Numbered from the stretch's first letter, positions 1-9,108 are shown. The stretch is 64,000 nt of DNA from Aquabacter sp040049275 (GCF_040049275.1 NZ_JBDZDT010000005.1:1-64000), one strand, 5' to 3'. Program-made: numbers and translations. The notes: generated by a model not told the origin, from the letters alone.

Positions 1-102
1 CCTGCGGTCGTCCACACGTCGCGCCCCGCAGCGGCCCTTCGGCAGCAACGGTTCGATCCGAGCCCACTCCGCATCGCTCAACCACGTCAGAGCCTTCGCC
101 AT
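1..102 (-). CDS. IS5-family transposase, N-terminal part (runs off window)
   Basis: The minus strand opens with ATG at 102 and stays open for 34 codons to the window edge. The translation begins MAKALTWLSDAEWARIEPLL and continues with an LPKGRCG segment. This WLSD-EW-IEPLLP pattern is the usual N-terminus of IS5-group (DUF4096-type) transposases, which cut and paste insertion sequences. Only the N-terminus is inside the window, so I cannot tell whether the element is intact, and the DDE catalytic residues are not visible. It is read away from the histidine kinase gene that starts the chromosomal block. Confidence 0.75.
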   Translation of the reverse strand, partial: MAKALTWLSDAEWARIEPLLPKGRCGARRVDDRR

Positions 103-226
103 TCAAGCCTCCGCTCTCAAGCAGAAGGCTTTGAATCAGTAACACAACCAAACCGCAACTCGATTGAGTTCAGACCCTAACCCTCTCCCGCAAGCAGGAG
201 GGGCGATTGCCAGCTCGAAAGGACCC
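103..226. other. Insertion-sequence end and non-coding junction
   Basis: The stretch between the transposase start and the histidine kinase stop is comparatively AT-rich at first. It holds a short palindrome (AACTC-GATT-GAGTT near 157-170) that could lie at or near the IS terminal inverted repeat. From 181 to 203 there is a CCCTCTCCCGC/AGCAGGAGGGG hairpin of the same C/G-rich type seen again at 29122, 29203 and 47436. The exact IS boundary cannot be placed without the other end. Confidence 0.35.
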
Positions 227-3200
227 TCACGCCTCGCCCATCATGTCCCGCACCCGCCGCGCCAGGGTCTCCATGGCGAAGGGCTTGGTGATCATGGCCA
301 TGCCCGGCTCCAGGAAGCCGTTGGCGATGGTGGCGTTCTCGGCATAGCCGGTCATGAACAGCACCTTCAGGTCCGGCCGCTCCTGGCGCGCGGCGTCTGC
401 GATCTGGTGGCCATTCAGGCCGGGCAGGCCGATGTCCGTCACCAGAAGGTCGAGCTGGCGCGTGGTCTGCAGCGCCTCCAGCGCTGAAGAGCCGTCGGCG
501 GCCTCCAGGGTGCGGTAGCCGAGATCGTGCAGGACCTCGATGATGAGCCCGCGCACGACACTCTCATCCTCCACCACCAGCACGGTCTGCCCGTCGCCGA
601 TTGTGTCCTCGTCCGAATCCGGCGGGGCTATCGCGTCGTCCTCCGCCGCACCCCGGTGGCGCGGAAGATAGAGCTTCACCGTCGTGCCCTTGCCGACCTC
701 GCTGTAGATCTTCGCGAAGCCTTCCGACTGGCGCGTGAAGCCGTAGATCATGGAGAGGCCGAGCCCGGTGCCCTGGCCGATGGGCTTGGTGGTGAAGAAC
801 GGATCGAAGGCCCGCTCCAGCACCTCCGGCGTCATGCCGACGCCGGTATCGGTGACGCAGATGCAGACATACTGCCCCGCCACCATGTTTCGCTCCTTGG
901 CGATCTGTGCATCCAAATGGGTGTTGCACGTCTCGATGGTCAGCTGGCCGCCGTCCGGCATGGCATCGCGGGCATTGATGGCAAGGTTCAGCACCGCGTT
1001 TTCGAGCTGGTTTGGGTCGCACAAGGTGGTCCACAGGCCGGCGGCAAGCACCAGTTCCAGCCGGATGTGCTCGCCGATGGTCCGCCGCAGCAGGTCTTCC
1101 ATGGAGGCCATCAGCGGGTTGCCGTTCACAGGCCGCGGGTCCAGCGGCTGGCGGCGCGCGAAGGCGAGCAGGCGGTGGGTCAGGGAGGCGGCGCGCTGTG
1201 CCGAGGTCATGGCCCCGGCGGTCCAGCGCTCCAGGTCCGCCGTGCGGCCTTGCTGGATGCGCTGCTGCATGATGTTGAGCGAGCCGATGATGCCCTGGAG
1301 CAGGTTGTTGAAATCGTGGGCGATGCCGCCCGTGAGCTGGCCGACCGCTTCCATCTTGTGTGCCTGGCGCAGCGCGTCCTCGGCCTTGGAGCGCTCGGCC
1401 ACCTCTTCCGCCACGCGCTGTTCCAGCGTCGCGTTGAGCGCCTGGAGCGCCTCTTCCGCACGGCGGCGCTCGGCCAGCTCCCGCTCGGCCGCCTGGAACA
1501 GGCGGGCATTGTCGATGGCGGTGGCCGCCTGGCCGGCGATGCCGGTCAGCAGCGTTTCATGCTCCGCCTTGAAGCGGCCGGGCTCCGGGTGGCCGAAGAG
1601 CAGGCCGCCAAGGACCTCGCCCGCCCGGGACGTGACCGGGATGGCGAGATAGCTGCGCACCGGAAGGTGGCCCTCGGGCATCCCGTAATAAGGCGCGCTC
1701 TTGCCGTAGCGCGGGTCCGCCAGGATATCGTCCGAGCGTACCGGCCCCTCGCCACGGAAGGTGGGCTGGAACACCTGCGTGGCACGAGGCATGGGGAACG
1801 TCTTGAACGCCTCTTGGGGCGCCCCGGATAAGGCATAAAGAGCGTAGCTTTCGCCTTTTACATCCTCCAGGTTGTAAAAGAACGCGCCGAAGGCGGCCCC
1901 CGTCAGGTCGACGGAGGCATCCACCACGGTCTGGACGATGCGCTCCAGGTTCAATTCCGCGGCGATGGCGGCGCCGGTCCGGTTCAGCAGCTCCAGGTGC
2001 TGCGTCTCGGTGCGCAGCGCCTCTTCCGCCTCGCGCATGTCGGTGATGTCCACATTCACGCCGATCATGCCCAAGAAGGCGCCGTCCTGGCCGAAGCGGG
2101 GGCGGGAGTCGGTGTGGATGAGGCGGTAGACGCCGTCGCGGCGCCGGTATCGCGCCTCCACGGAGAAGCCGATGCGCGCAGCCATGGCCTTGCTGTAGGG
2201 CGCGTGCAGCTTCGGCAGGTCGTCCGGATGCAGCGTCTGGTTCCAGTCGAACGTCGCGATGTCGTCTTCCGATATGCCCCAAAAATCCCGGAGCGCCCGG
2301 TTGAGATACACGCAACCGCCATGGACATCCCCCATCCAGAGCATGACCGGCGCGCTTTCCGCCACAAGGCGGAAGCGGGCCTCGGTCTCGCGCAGCGCAT
2401 CCGCCCCCGCCTTCAGGTCGGAGACGTCGTGTCCCTGAACGAAGATGCCTGTGGTGGCGCCCTGCGCATTGCGGATGGGCTGGTAGACGAAGTCGACAAA
2501 GTGCGGCGTGGCCGGCTTGTCCGGCTCTGTCCCGAGGTCCACCCGCACCTGGCGGCCCACGAAAGGCTGTCCGCTTTCATACACCTTGTCGAGCAGGTTA
2601 ATGAAGCCCTGCTCCACGAGCTCGGGCAGGACGTCCTGCACGCTGCGGCCCAGGATCTTGCGATCGCCGATGAGCGCGCGGCAGGCGGCGTTCGCCATCT
2701 CATAGACGTGGGAGGGGCCGGAGAGGACCGCCATGAAGCCGGGCGCCTGCTCGAACAGGTCGGCGAGCCTCACGCGCTCTTGCTCGAGGACCAGATTGAC
2801 GTGCTGCACGGCCTCCGCGCGGCGCAGCACGCCGTCCTCGGCGACCGTGGCGCTGCCGGCCTGCTGCCGCAGGCGGTGAAGCTCGGTGACGTCCACCGTA
2901 TGCTGGAGGATGAATGCGAGCTTGCCGTCCTCACCGAACAGTGGCGTGTGCGTGGCGCTCCAATAACGCTCCTCGAACCCGCGCCCGCCGTTGATAGGGA
3001 TGGCATAGAGAATGAGCGGAAGGTGATCCTGGACGCGCTCGCGCACCACCCGTTCCAGCGATTGGCGCAGTGTGCGATGACCCGCTGAATCCGGGTCGCT
3101 GGGAAACGCCTCGAACATGTTGCGGCCGAGGATGTCCGTGCGCTCCCGGCCGGTAACGCGCAAATAAGCGTCGTTCATGGCCACAAGGCCGAACGAGGGG

Positions 3201-3349
3201 TCGAGCAGGACATATGGGTTCGGCGAAGCGGCGAACAGCGCTTCGAAATCTATGCGCCCCAGTGTCTGTGCTGGCCGAGCCAGTCCCTGCCGGAAATCCT
3301 GCGGATGTCTCGGGTGCCGGGGGATGTCCTCCCCGGCACCGTGCGTCAT
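227..3349 (-). CDS. Hybrid sensor histidine kinase (PAS-PAS-PAS-GAF-HisKA-HATPase-REC)
   Basis: A 1040-residue soluble hybrid kinase with no clear membrane segment. Rough order: PAS around 30-150, a second PAS-like module 195-315, a third PAS/PAC 320-445, GAF 455-620, a coiled-coil linker, HisKA with the phospho-acceptor His in GGIAHDFNNLLQ near 680, HATPase with N-box NLAINARDAMPDGG, a G-box with GTGLGLSM, and a C-terminal receiver (about 915-1035) with the phospho-acceptor Asp in LLVTDIGLPG. Such proteins autophosphorylate on His and relay to the attached receiver; the signal is unknown. It starts 43 bp after the FUSC gene on the same strand, so it may be co-transcribed with the HlyD-FUSC pair. 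No clear SD precedes the ATG, so the start could lie elsewhere nearby. Confidence 0.9.
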   Translation of the reverse strand: MTHGAGEDIPRHPRHPQDFRQGLARPAQTLGRIDFEALFAASPNPYVLLDPSFGLVAMNDAYLRVTGRERTDILGRNMFEAFPSDPDSAGHRTLRQSLERVVRERVQDHLPLILYAIPINGGRGFEERYWSATHTPLFGEDGKLAFILQHTVDVTELHRLRQQAGSATVAEDGVLRRAEAVQHVNLVLEQERVRLADLFEQAPGFMAVLSGPSHVYEMANAACRALIGDRKILGRSVQDVLPELVEQGFINLLDKVYESGQPFVGRQVRVDLGTEPDKPATPHFVDFVYQPIRNAQGATTGIFVQGHDVSDLKAGADALRETEARFRLVAESAPVMLWMGDVHGGCVYLNRALRDFWGISEDDIATFDWNQTLHPDDLPKLHAPYSKAMAARIGFSVEARYRRRDGVYRLIHTDSRPRFGQDGAFLGMIGVNVDITDMREAEEALRTETQHLELLNRTGAAIAAELNLERIVQTVVDASVDLTGAAFGAFFYNLEDVKGESYALYALSGAPQEAFKTFPMPRATQVFQPTFRGEGPVRSDDILADPRYGKSAPYYGMPEGHLPVRSYLAIPVTSRAGEVLGGLLFGHPEPGRFKAEHETLLTGIAGQAATAIDNARLFQAAERELAERRRAEEALQALNATLEQRVAEEVAERSKAEDALRQAHKMEAVGQLTGGIAHDFNNLLQGIIGSLNIMQQRIQQGRTADLERWTAGAMTSAQRAASLTHRLLAFARRQPLDPRPVNGNPLMASMEDLLRRTIGEHIRLELVLAAGLWTTLCDPNQLENAVLNLAINARDAMPDGGQLTIETCNTHLDAQIAKERNMVAGQYVCICVTDTGVGMTPEVLERAFDPFFTTKPIGQGTGLGLSMIYGFTRQSEGFAKIYSEVGKGTTVKLYLPRHRGAAEDDAIAPPDSDEDTIGDGQTVLVVEDESVVRGLIIEVLHDLGYRTLEAADGSSALEALQTTRQLDLLVTDIGLPGLNGHQIADAARQERPDLKVLFMTGYAENATIANGFLEPGMAMITKPFAMETLARRVRDMMGEA

Positions 3350-3392
3350 CTAATGCTGAATTGCATCGGCAGCCAAGCACTTGCCGGCGGGG

Positions 3393-4499
3393 TTAGGCAT
3401 CGCGCGCCGGCGGGGCGCTCTGCGTGCGGCCCAGGATGTAGGGCATGGCGCGGGCAACGAGAGGCATGACCAGGGCCTGCGCCACCAGCACCACGACGAT
3501 GCCGCCGAAGATGCCGACGAGGCGGTTGATGGCGGGCATGATATCGGGAGAGGGGGCAAAGCCCTGCACCATGGCCATGATCATGGCGATGCCCGCCTGG
3601 TAGCCCACATAATTGGCATCGCCTTTCCCGTGCTTGATGTGCGCCACCACGTATAGGCCGATGAACATGAAGGTGAGCCACAGCACGATGTCGTCGTCGA
3701 CGATGCGCATGCACAGCAACCCGAAACCGCCGCCCAGCACGCAGCCGGCGAGGCGGTTGACCGCCGTCCAGGCCGGCTCGCGGCGCATGCCGATCATGAT
3801 GACGAAGGCGGTGATCGGCGTCTGGCTGAGGCCGGGAAGCTGCAAGCCCTCCCAGATGATCGGGATCGCGGCGGCGGCGATCCCGCCCGTGATGGCGATG
3901 ACCAGCAGCCCCTCATCGAGCGGCCGGGTGAAGATGCCGGGCTTGGGCGGAGGAGGAACGCGCGGCCCGGTGGGGCCGAACACGTAATCCATGAAGCAGG
4001 CGACCACCACGCCCACCATGATTTCCAGGGAGCGGTAGACGGCGACATCGAGGGCGCTGTCCGGGTTGGACATGCTGCCGAACATCACGAGGATCACCGT
4101 CACCGCGCCGAGGAGGACGGCGTAGCCGTGGCGGCTGCGCTCCTGGCCATAGATGCCGAAGATGATGGAGCACGTACAGATGAGCATGAAGATCAGGTGC
4201 TGCGCGACGAAGTGCGAACCGAAATAGCCCACTGCCGCTCCCACAATGGTGCCGAGGCAGCGGTCTATGGAGCGGGAAACGGAGGCGGCAATGTCCTGCT
4301 GGATGATGCCGAATGCGGTGATGCCGGCCCAGACGGGATTCTCCAGATGCAGCCACAAGGCGGCAAGCACCGCGAGCACGGCTGCCAGCGACGTGCGGCA
4401 GGCGAGGCTGGCAACGGGCCCGGAGAAGGAAATGGTCCCCAACTCCCGCCGCAGCCCGGTGGAAAGGCGGTGATGCAGAGGCCCCCTGGACGTGCCCAT
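3393..4499 (-). CDS. FUSC family inner-membrane protein (aromatic/fusaric acid efflux type)
   Basis: A membrane protein of about 368 residues with two blocks of hydrophobic helices: roughly 30-180 (SLAAVLAVLAALWLHLENP, then several short helices) and roughly 200-355, separated by a Pro-rich GPRVPPPPKPG linker. This doubled layout is that of the fusaric acid resistance/AaeB transporters, which work with an HlyD-type adaptor to export aromatic acids. I chose ATG 4499 (MGTSRG): it lies 7 bp beyond the HlyD stop and follows a TGAGG ribosome site. An upstream in-frame ATG at 4538 would overlap HlyD. Substrate is not evident from sequence, and no outer-membrane channel gene is adjacent. Confidence 0.85.
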   Translation of the reverse strand: MGTSRGPLHHRLSTGLRRELGTISFSGPVASLACRTSLAAVLAVLAALWLHLENPVWAGITAFGIIQQDIAASVSRSIDRCLGTIVGAAVGYFGSHFVAQHLIFMLICTCSIIFGIYGQERSRHGYAVLLGAVTVILVMFGSMSNPDSALDVAVYRSLEIMVGVVVACFMDYVFGPTGPRVPPPPKPGIFTRPLDEGLLVIAITGGIAAAAIPIIWEGLQLPGLSQTPITAFVIMIGMRREPAWTAVNRLAGCVLGGGFGLLCMRIVDDDIVLWLTFMFIGLYVVAHIKHGKGDANYVGYQAGIAMIMAMVQGFAPSPDIMPAINRLVGIFGGIVVVLVAQALVMPLVARAMPYILGRTQSAPPARDA

Positions 4500-4506
4500 G
4501 CCGGCC

Positions 4507-5520
4507 TCAGGGGAACAGCAGGACGCGGGCGTCGGCACCCATGAAGAGAGGCACGTCGGCGGGCTTGGGGTCCAGCACCAGCGTCACGGGCAGGCGCCGC
4601 AGCAGGCGGATCCAGTCCGTGGTGGGCGCCACATAGGGCAGCATGCGGCCGGTTTCCTGGTCGCGGGAGATGCCGCGCGCCACGCCGACCACGCGGGCAG
4701 GCATGAGCCGCCAGGGGGAGCTGTCGAGCCAGACCCATGCCCGCATGCCGGGCTTGAGGCGCGAGGCCACATATTCCTTGAAGTTCGCGGTGATGCGCCA
4801 CTGCGTTTCGTCGACGATGCCCACCACCGGCTTGCCGGCGCTGGCATAGGCGCCAGGGCGCAGGATGAGGTTGGTGACATAGCCGGGCACCGGGGCGGCA
4901 AGCCGCGTGCGCGAGAGATTATACTGGGCGAGCGCGAGCTCTGCCTTGGTGATCTCCACTTGTGCTTCAGCAGCGGCCACTTCGCCGGCATTCACCTTCG
5001 CATCCGACTGCTTCTGCGCGAGCGTGTCGAGGGTGGTCTGGCGCTGGTCCGTGGCACGGTCCAGCACCTCCTGGGAGACCGCCTGCTCGCTTACGAGAGC
5101 GTGGAAGCGGTCATACTCCCGCTGAGCCAAGGTCACCGCCGCCTTCGCGGAATCGATGTCCGCGGCAATCACCTGGGCGCCGTCCTGCTTCACCTTCGCT
5201 GCTGCCAGGGCGTTTTCCACCTGTTTCTGTTTCAGGTCCACTTCAAGCTGGAACGGCTTGGGGTCGATCGCGGCGAGGGGGGTGCCGACGGACACTGTCT
5301 GGTTGTCCACCACATCCACTTGCGCGATCACACCGGACACTTCAGGCGCCACCTCCACGAAGTCCGAGCGCACATAGGCATCTTCTGTGTAGGCGACGAA
5401 CAATTCCGGCACGAGATAGAAGAAGGCGATCACCCCAAGGACGCCGGCGACGATCCAGATGGTGCGCGCGCTCTTGCGTTCGGCAGGCGCAGCAGGGGAT
5501 TCGGCGGGGCTCGATGACAC
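4507..5520 (-). CDS. HlyD/EmrA-type membrane fusion protein
   Basis: A 337-residue periplasmic adaptor with one N-terminal membrane anchor (IWIVAGVLGVIAFFYLVPEL, about 20-40), then a biotinyl-lipoyl-like segment (VDVVDNQTVSVGTPLAAIDP), a long alpha-helical hairpin rich in Ala/Gln/Lys (about 90-200), and a C-terminal beta-barrel (NFKEYVASRLKPGMRAWV). Adaptors of this class link an inner-membrane pump to an outer-membrane channel. The start is GTG at 5520. The stop is 7 bp before the FUSC start, so the two form an operon and probably one efflux complex. Gene symbols such as aaeA or emrA cannot be assigned. Confidence 0.88.
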   Translation of the reverse strand: MSSSPAESPAAPAERKSARTIWIVAGVLGVIAFFYLVPELFVAYTEDAYVRSDFVEVAPEVSGVIAQVDVVDNQTVSVGTPLAAIDPKPFQLEVDLKQKQVENALAAAKVKQDGAQVIAADIDSAKAAVTLAQREYDRFHALVSEQAVSQEVLDRATDQRQTTLDTLAQKQSDAKVNAGEVAAAEAQVEITKAELALAQYNLSRTRLAAPVPGYVTNLILRPGAYASAGKPVVGIVDETQWRITANFKEYVASRLKPGMRAWVWLDSSPWRLMPARVVGVARGISRDQETGRMLPYVAPTTDWIRLLRRLPVTLVLDPKPADVPLFMGADARVLLFP

Positions 5521-5875
5521 GTCGTTAAGCTCTCATGTGGTGCATGGGATTCCACCTTTTATAGGATGAGCATGCGGGCTCGGATATCGGTGAAATTGCC
5601 GGTGGAAAATACGACCCGCGCTTTGCGACAGGCGGATGGAACCACAGCCTGCGGCGGCATCTCCGTCTGTGGATAACTCAGCCGGGTGATGCACGCCCTC
5701 CTGGTGCCCGCCGGCGGCGGACTGCCCAGGTTTCCGGCTGGCGCTCGTTCTGCGCCGCCAAGCTTTGATGCGCCGCAACACATTCCTCTACGGAACTGTC
5801 ACGCTTCTCCACTGTTAAGCCTGAATACCGCAGTGGCATCTTTGTGCCGCTCGGTTCGACCAGGAGGAGCAGGGC
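5521..5875. other. 355-bp divergent intergenic region
   Basis: Lies between the minus-strand HlyD gene and the plus-strand APC permease, so it must hold both promoters. Short open frames in it have no strong ribosome site and no recognisable protein signature. I see no clear operator palindrome. At its right end an AGGAGG Shine-Dalgarno (5862-5867) sits 8 bases before the permease ATG. Confidence 0.5.
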
Positions 5876-7297
5876 ATGAGCGACATAACAGCCAATCAGG
5901 CGCTCGCGCAGAAGGAGCCGGCCCAGCCGAGCCTCCACAGGGTCATGGGACCCTGGCTGCTGCTCCTCTTCATTGTCGGCGACATCCTCGGCACCGGCAT
6001 CTACGCGCTGACCGGGCAGGTGGCGAAGCAGGTGGGCGGCGCGGTTTGGCTGCCCTTCCTCGTCGCCTTCGTGGTGGCGGTGATCACCGCCTTCTCCTAC
6101 CTGGAGCTGGTGACGAAATACCCCAAGGCGGCCGGCGCGGCGCTCTATACGCACAAGGCGTTCGGCATCCATTTCGTCACCTTCATCGTCGCCTTCGCGG
6201 TGATGTGCTCCGGCATCACGTCCGCCTCCACCGCCTCGCGGGCTTTTGCGGCGAACCTCTCGAATGCCTTCGATCTCGGCCTCGCCGGCACCTTCGGCAT
6301 CACGGCCGTCGGCTTGCTCTTCATGGCCGCGGTGGCGGCGATCAATTTCCGCGGCGTCGGCGAGAGCGTGAAGGCCAATGTGGTGCTCACCCTGGTGGAG
6401 CTCACCGGCCTTCTCATCATCATCTTCATCGGCCTCTGGGCGATCGGCGCCGGGCAGGGCGATGTCTCGCGGGTGCTGGAATTCCCCTCCGGCGAAGCGG
6501 GGCTGGTCTGGCCGGTGATCGCCGCCACCACGCTCGCCTTCTTCGCCATGGTGGGGTTCGAGGACAGCGTGAACATGGCGGAGGAATGCAAGGATCCCAC
6601 CCGCCATTTCCCGAAAGTGCTGCTGGCAGGCCTGTTCATCACCGGCGCCATCTATGTGCTGGTCTCCATCTCCGCCGTCACGCTGGTGCCGCCGGCGGAG
6701 TTGGGGGAGGGCGAGACGCCGCTCCTGAAGGTGGTGCAGGCCGGCGCGCCGGGGTTTCCCATCTGGATCTTCGGCTTCATCACCATGTTCGCGGTGGCCA
6801 ATTCCGCCCTCATCAACATGCTGATGGCGAGCCGGCTGGTCTATGGCATGAGCCGGGAGCACGTGCTGCCGCCGCTGCTGGGCAAGGTGCATGCGTCGCG
6901 CCGCACGCCTTATGTGGCCATCGGCTTCACCACACTCCTGGCCTTCGCGCTCATCACCTTCGTCGGCGAGGTGCCGGCCCTGGGCGGCACCACGGCGCTG
7001 CTGCTGCTCTGCGTGTTCACGGTGGTGAACATCGCGGTGCTGGTGCTGCGGAAGGACGAGGTGGACCACAAGCATTTCCGCACACCCACGCTGCTGCCCG
7101 TGCTCGGCGCGCTGTTCTGCGCCTTCCTGGCCGGGCCGTGGACCGGGCGTGATCCCGTCCAGTATCGCGTGGCGGGCGTCCTCCTCGCCATTGGCCTGGT
7201 GCTCTGGATCATCACCGCCCTGGTCAACCGCGCCGCCGGCGTGCGGCCGGAAGAGCCGACCATGGCGAACATTGGCGGGTCGGGGCCGGAGAACTAG
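5876..7297 (+). CDS. APC-superfamily amino acid permease
   Basis: A 473-residue polytopic protein with about 12 hydrophobic segments. The first, LLLLFIVGDILGTGIYALTG, carries the GxGIY-type motif of TM1 where APC transporters bind the amino/carboxyl groups of the substrate. The later SRLVYGMSREHVLPPLLGKV segment is the conserved loop after TM8. The family imports amino acids or polyamines by proton symport or exchange across the inner membrane. A strong AGGAGG precedes the ATG. It is a single gene: its TAG overlaps the stop codon of the convergent hydrolase gene within the palindrome CTAG. Substrate cannot be named. Confidence 0.9.
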   Translation: MSDITANQALAQKEPAQPSLHRVMGPWLLLLFIVGDILGTGIYALTGQVAKQVGGAVWLPFLVAFVVAVITAFSYLELVTKYPKAAGAALYTHKAFGIHFVTFIVAFAVMCSGITSASTASRAFAANLSNAFDLGLAGTFGITAVGLLFMAAVAAINFRGVGESVKANVVLTLVELTGLLIIIFIGLWAIGAGQGDVSRVLEFPSGEAGLVWPVIAATTLAFFAMVGFEDSVNMAEECKDPTRHFPKVLLAGLFITGAIYVLVSISAVTLVPPAELGEGETPLLKVVQAGAPGFPIWIFGFITMFAVANSALINMLMASRLVYGMSREHVLPPLLGKVHASRRTPYVAIGFTTLLAFALITFVGEVPALGGTTALLLLCVFTVVNIAVLVLRKDEVDHKHFRTPTLLPVLGALFCAFLAGPWTGRDPVQYRVAGVLLAIGLVLWIITALVNRAAGVRPEEPTMANIGGSGPEN

Positions 7298-8097
7298 CTC
7301 GCCGTCAGCGTGCGCTGGAAGAAGCTGACCACGCGCGCGATGGCGTCCATACCCGCGGTGTTCTTGGCGGAGCGGTCGAAGCCGTGGCCTTCGCCCGGAT
7401 AGGTGACGAGTTCGGCGGGAGCGCCCACCTTGCGCGCGAGCTGAACGAGGGCTTCGCCTTCCGACACCGGAATCCTGCGATCGGCCTCCCCGTGAAGGAC
7501 GATGAGGGGCGGGAGGCGGGTGACCTCCGGCACGAAAGCCGGGGGCATGCCGCCATACATGACGGCCAGCGCCGCGATCTGCGGGTCCCGCGCCGCCGTG
7601 GCGGCGGCCACATAGCCGCCCAGGGAAAAGCCGAGGAGGCCGATGCGGCCCGAGCTCTCGGGCCGGCGCGCGATGGCAGCGGCCACCGCCGCCTCCTGCT
7701 CGGCCCAATGGGCGAAGCGCTGCGCGCGATAGGCGAGACGGGCCGCGTGCTTGGTCGTGTGCTCATCCAGCGCGGCCATGTCGGCGGGGTCGTAATAGCG
7801 CACGAGATAGGCGTCGATGCCGGCGGCGGCCAGCGCCTGCGCGTGCCGCTCATAGGCTTTCGGGCTCAGCTCCACGCCGAGGCTGCCGTGAAGCAGCAGC
7901 ACGGCCGGGCGCTTGTCCGATCCCGCTGCCGCAAACCGCGTCACCGCGACCTGGTCGCCGGCCGCCGCGATGGTCAGGGCCTCTGGCGAGGCATCGGCCA
8001 TCGCGCGCGGCGCCGCAAGCAGGGCAAAGCCGGCCAGCACGGCCCGCCGCGTCAGCGGCCGGCTCGCCGGTGCCTTGCTTCCCTCGTTCCGGACCAT
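7294..8097 (-). CDS. Exported dienelactone-hydrolase-like alpha/beta hydrolase
   Basis: 267 residues from ATG 8097, chosen because AGGGGAG lies 6 bases upstream; an earlier in-frame ATG at 8151 has no such site. The N-terminus has a twin-arginine-like signal (LTRRAVLAGFALLAAPRAMA), so export is likely. The fold signature is clear: oxyanion-strand VLLLHGSLG, nucleophile elbow GFSLGG, acid in LHGEADRRIPV, and catalytic His in GEGHGFD. Classical dienelactone hydrolase uses Cys as nucleophile, whereas here it is Ser, so a general esterase or peptidase activity is as likely. The stop overlaps that of the permease, so the two genes converge with no spacer. Confidence 0.82.
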   Translation of the reverse strand: MVRNEGSKAPASRPLTRRAVLAGFALLAAPRAMADASPEALTIAAAGDQVAVTRFAAAGSDKRPAVLLLHGSLGVELSPKAYERHAQALAAAGIDAYLVRYYDPADMAALDEHTTKHAARLAYRAQRFAHWAEQEAAVAAAIARRPESSGRIGLLGFSLGGYVAAATAARDPQIAALAVMYGGMPPAFVPEVTRLPPLIVLHGEADRRIPVSEGEALVQLARKVGAPAELVTYPGEGHGFDRSAKNTAGMDAIARVVSFFQRTLTAS

Positions 8098-8181
8098 GAC
8101 AGGCTCCCCTCGCCAGTTGAACCCGGACAGGGTTCGACGTGCAATGGCCAAGCCTTCACGATCCGGAGCGGGAGGGGTGCC

Positions 8182-8535
8182 CTACATCTCGATGACGGTC
8201 TTGAACCCGCCATAGATCATGCGCTTGCCGTCGAAGGGCATGTTCTCCATTTCGCACTTGAGGCGCGGGTCCGCCATCACCTTCTTGTTGATCTCGTCGC
8301 GCACCTCGCGGGAGGGATAGGTGATCCAGGAGAACACCACGATCTCATCCTCCGTGGCCTTCACGGCCAGGGGGAAGGAGGTGAGCTTTCCGTCCGGGAC
8401 ATCGTCCGCGAAGCACTCCACGTAAGAGAGCGCGCCATATTCCTTCCACACCTCGCCGGCGGTGGTCGCCACCGCCTTGTAGGCGTCGAGATTGGCCTTC
8501 GGCACGGCAAGCACGAAACCATCCACGTAGGGCAT
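8182..8535 (-). CDS. DUF1428 domain protein
   Basis: 118 residues beginning MPYVDGFVLAVPKANLDAYK, which is the conserved opening of DUF1428 proteins, a dimeric alpha/beta-barrel (ferredoxin-like) family of unknown function. The ATG at 8535 follows AGAGGAGG at good spacing, so the longer open frame to 8652 is rejected. Conserved stretches include YVECFADDVP and SWITYPSREVRDEINKKV. It is probably a free-standing gene: 84 bp separates its stop from the hydrolase start on the same strand, and it diverges from the zinc-ribbon gene. Confidence 0.85.
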   Translation of the reverse strand: MPYVDGFVLAVPKANLDAYKAVATTAGEVWKEYGALSYVECFADDVPDGKLTSFPLAVKATEDEIVVFSWITYPSREVRDEINKKVMADPRLKCEMENMPFDGKRMIYGGFKTVIEM

Positions 8536-8716
8536 GAGAGCCTCCTCTTGAGTTGCACCCCTCAAGGACGGGCCGGACGGCGCCAATCCGACAGGCCGGC
8601 GCGATTTCTTTCCCGGTGCGACACTTCCCGCGCCTTGAAAGGGTGGCGACATGCCCTTACGTCACTTCAGCAGCCGGCGCCAGGGGGCGACGGCCGCCCT
8701 TGAGGAGGCCAAGCCC

Positions 8717-9070
8717 ATGACCAATCCCGCCGTCGGCATGCCGTGTCCCGTCTGCAAGCTGCCTCTGGTGATGAGCGAGCGGCAGGGGGTCGAGATCGAC
8801 TATTGCCCGCAATGCCGGGGGGTGTGGCTGGACCGGGGCGAGCTGGACAAGATCATCGAGCGCAGCGGCCGCGAAGCGGCATCGCAGCCTCAGGCGCAGC
8901 CCCAACCGGCTCCGGCCTATCAGCCCCAGCCGGCGCCGGCTTACCAGCCGCAAGGATACGCGCAGCAGGGATACGGGCAGCAGGGCTATGGCCAGCCTTA
9001 TGGCGGCGACCACGGCAAGCAAGGCTACCCAAAGCGGAAAAAGTCCTTCTTGGAGGATCTGTTCGACTGA
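8717..9070 (+). CDS. Zinc-ribbon (zf-TFIIB) protein with Q/Y/P-rich tail
   Basis: 117 residues from ATG 8717, preceded by GAGGAGG; the longer frame from 8651 lacks a ribosome site. Residues 9-45 form a four-Cys zinc ribbon (CPVC...CPQCRGVWLDRGEL), the TFIIB-type zinc finger found in many small bacterial proteins. Residues about 55-100 are low complexity with tandem PAPAYQPQ and QQGYGQ units. The tail ends in a basic-then-acidic KRKKSFLEDLFD. The SFLxDLFD ending is common in this family. Its function is unknown; the zinc ribbon could bind nucleic acid or protein. Confidence 0.82.
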   Translation: MTNPAVGMPCPVCKLPLVMSERQGVEIDYCPQCRGVWLDRGELDKIIERSGREAASQPQAQPQPAPAYQPQPAPAYQPQGYAQQGYGQQGYGQPYGGDHGKQGYPKRKKSFLEDLFD

Positions 9071-9108
9071 GGAGCGCCAACGGCTGGAGCCGATAAGGGC
9101 TGGTCGCC

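Noticed and set aside
527..1831. 434-residue plus-strand open frame
   Set aside because: It lies antisense to the histidine kinase and has no domain pattern; long antisense frames are expected at this GC content.
5678..7708. 676-residue minus-strand frame
   Set aside because: Antisense to the APC permease; composition is His/Arg/Gly-rich and repetitive, typical of a shadow frame.
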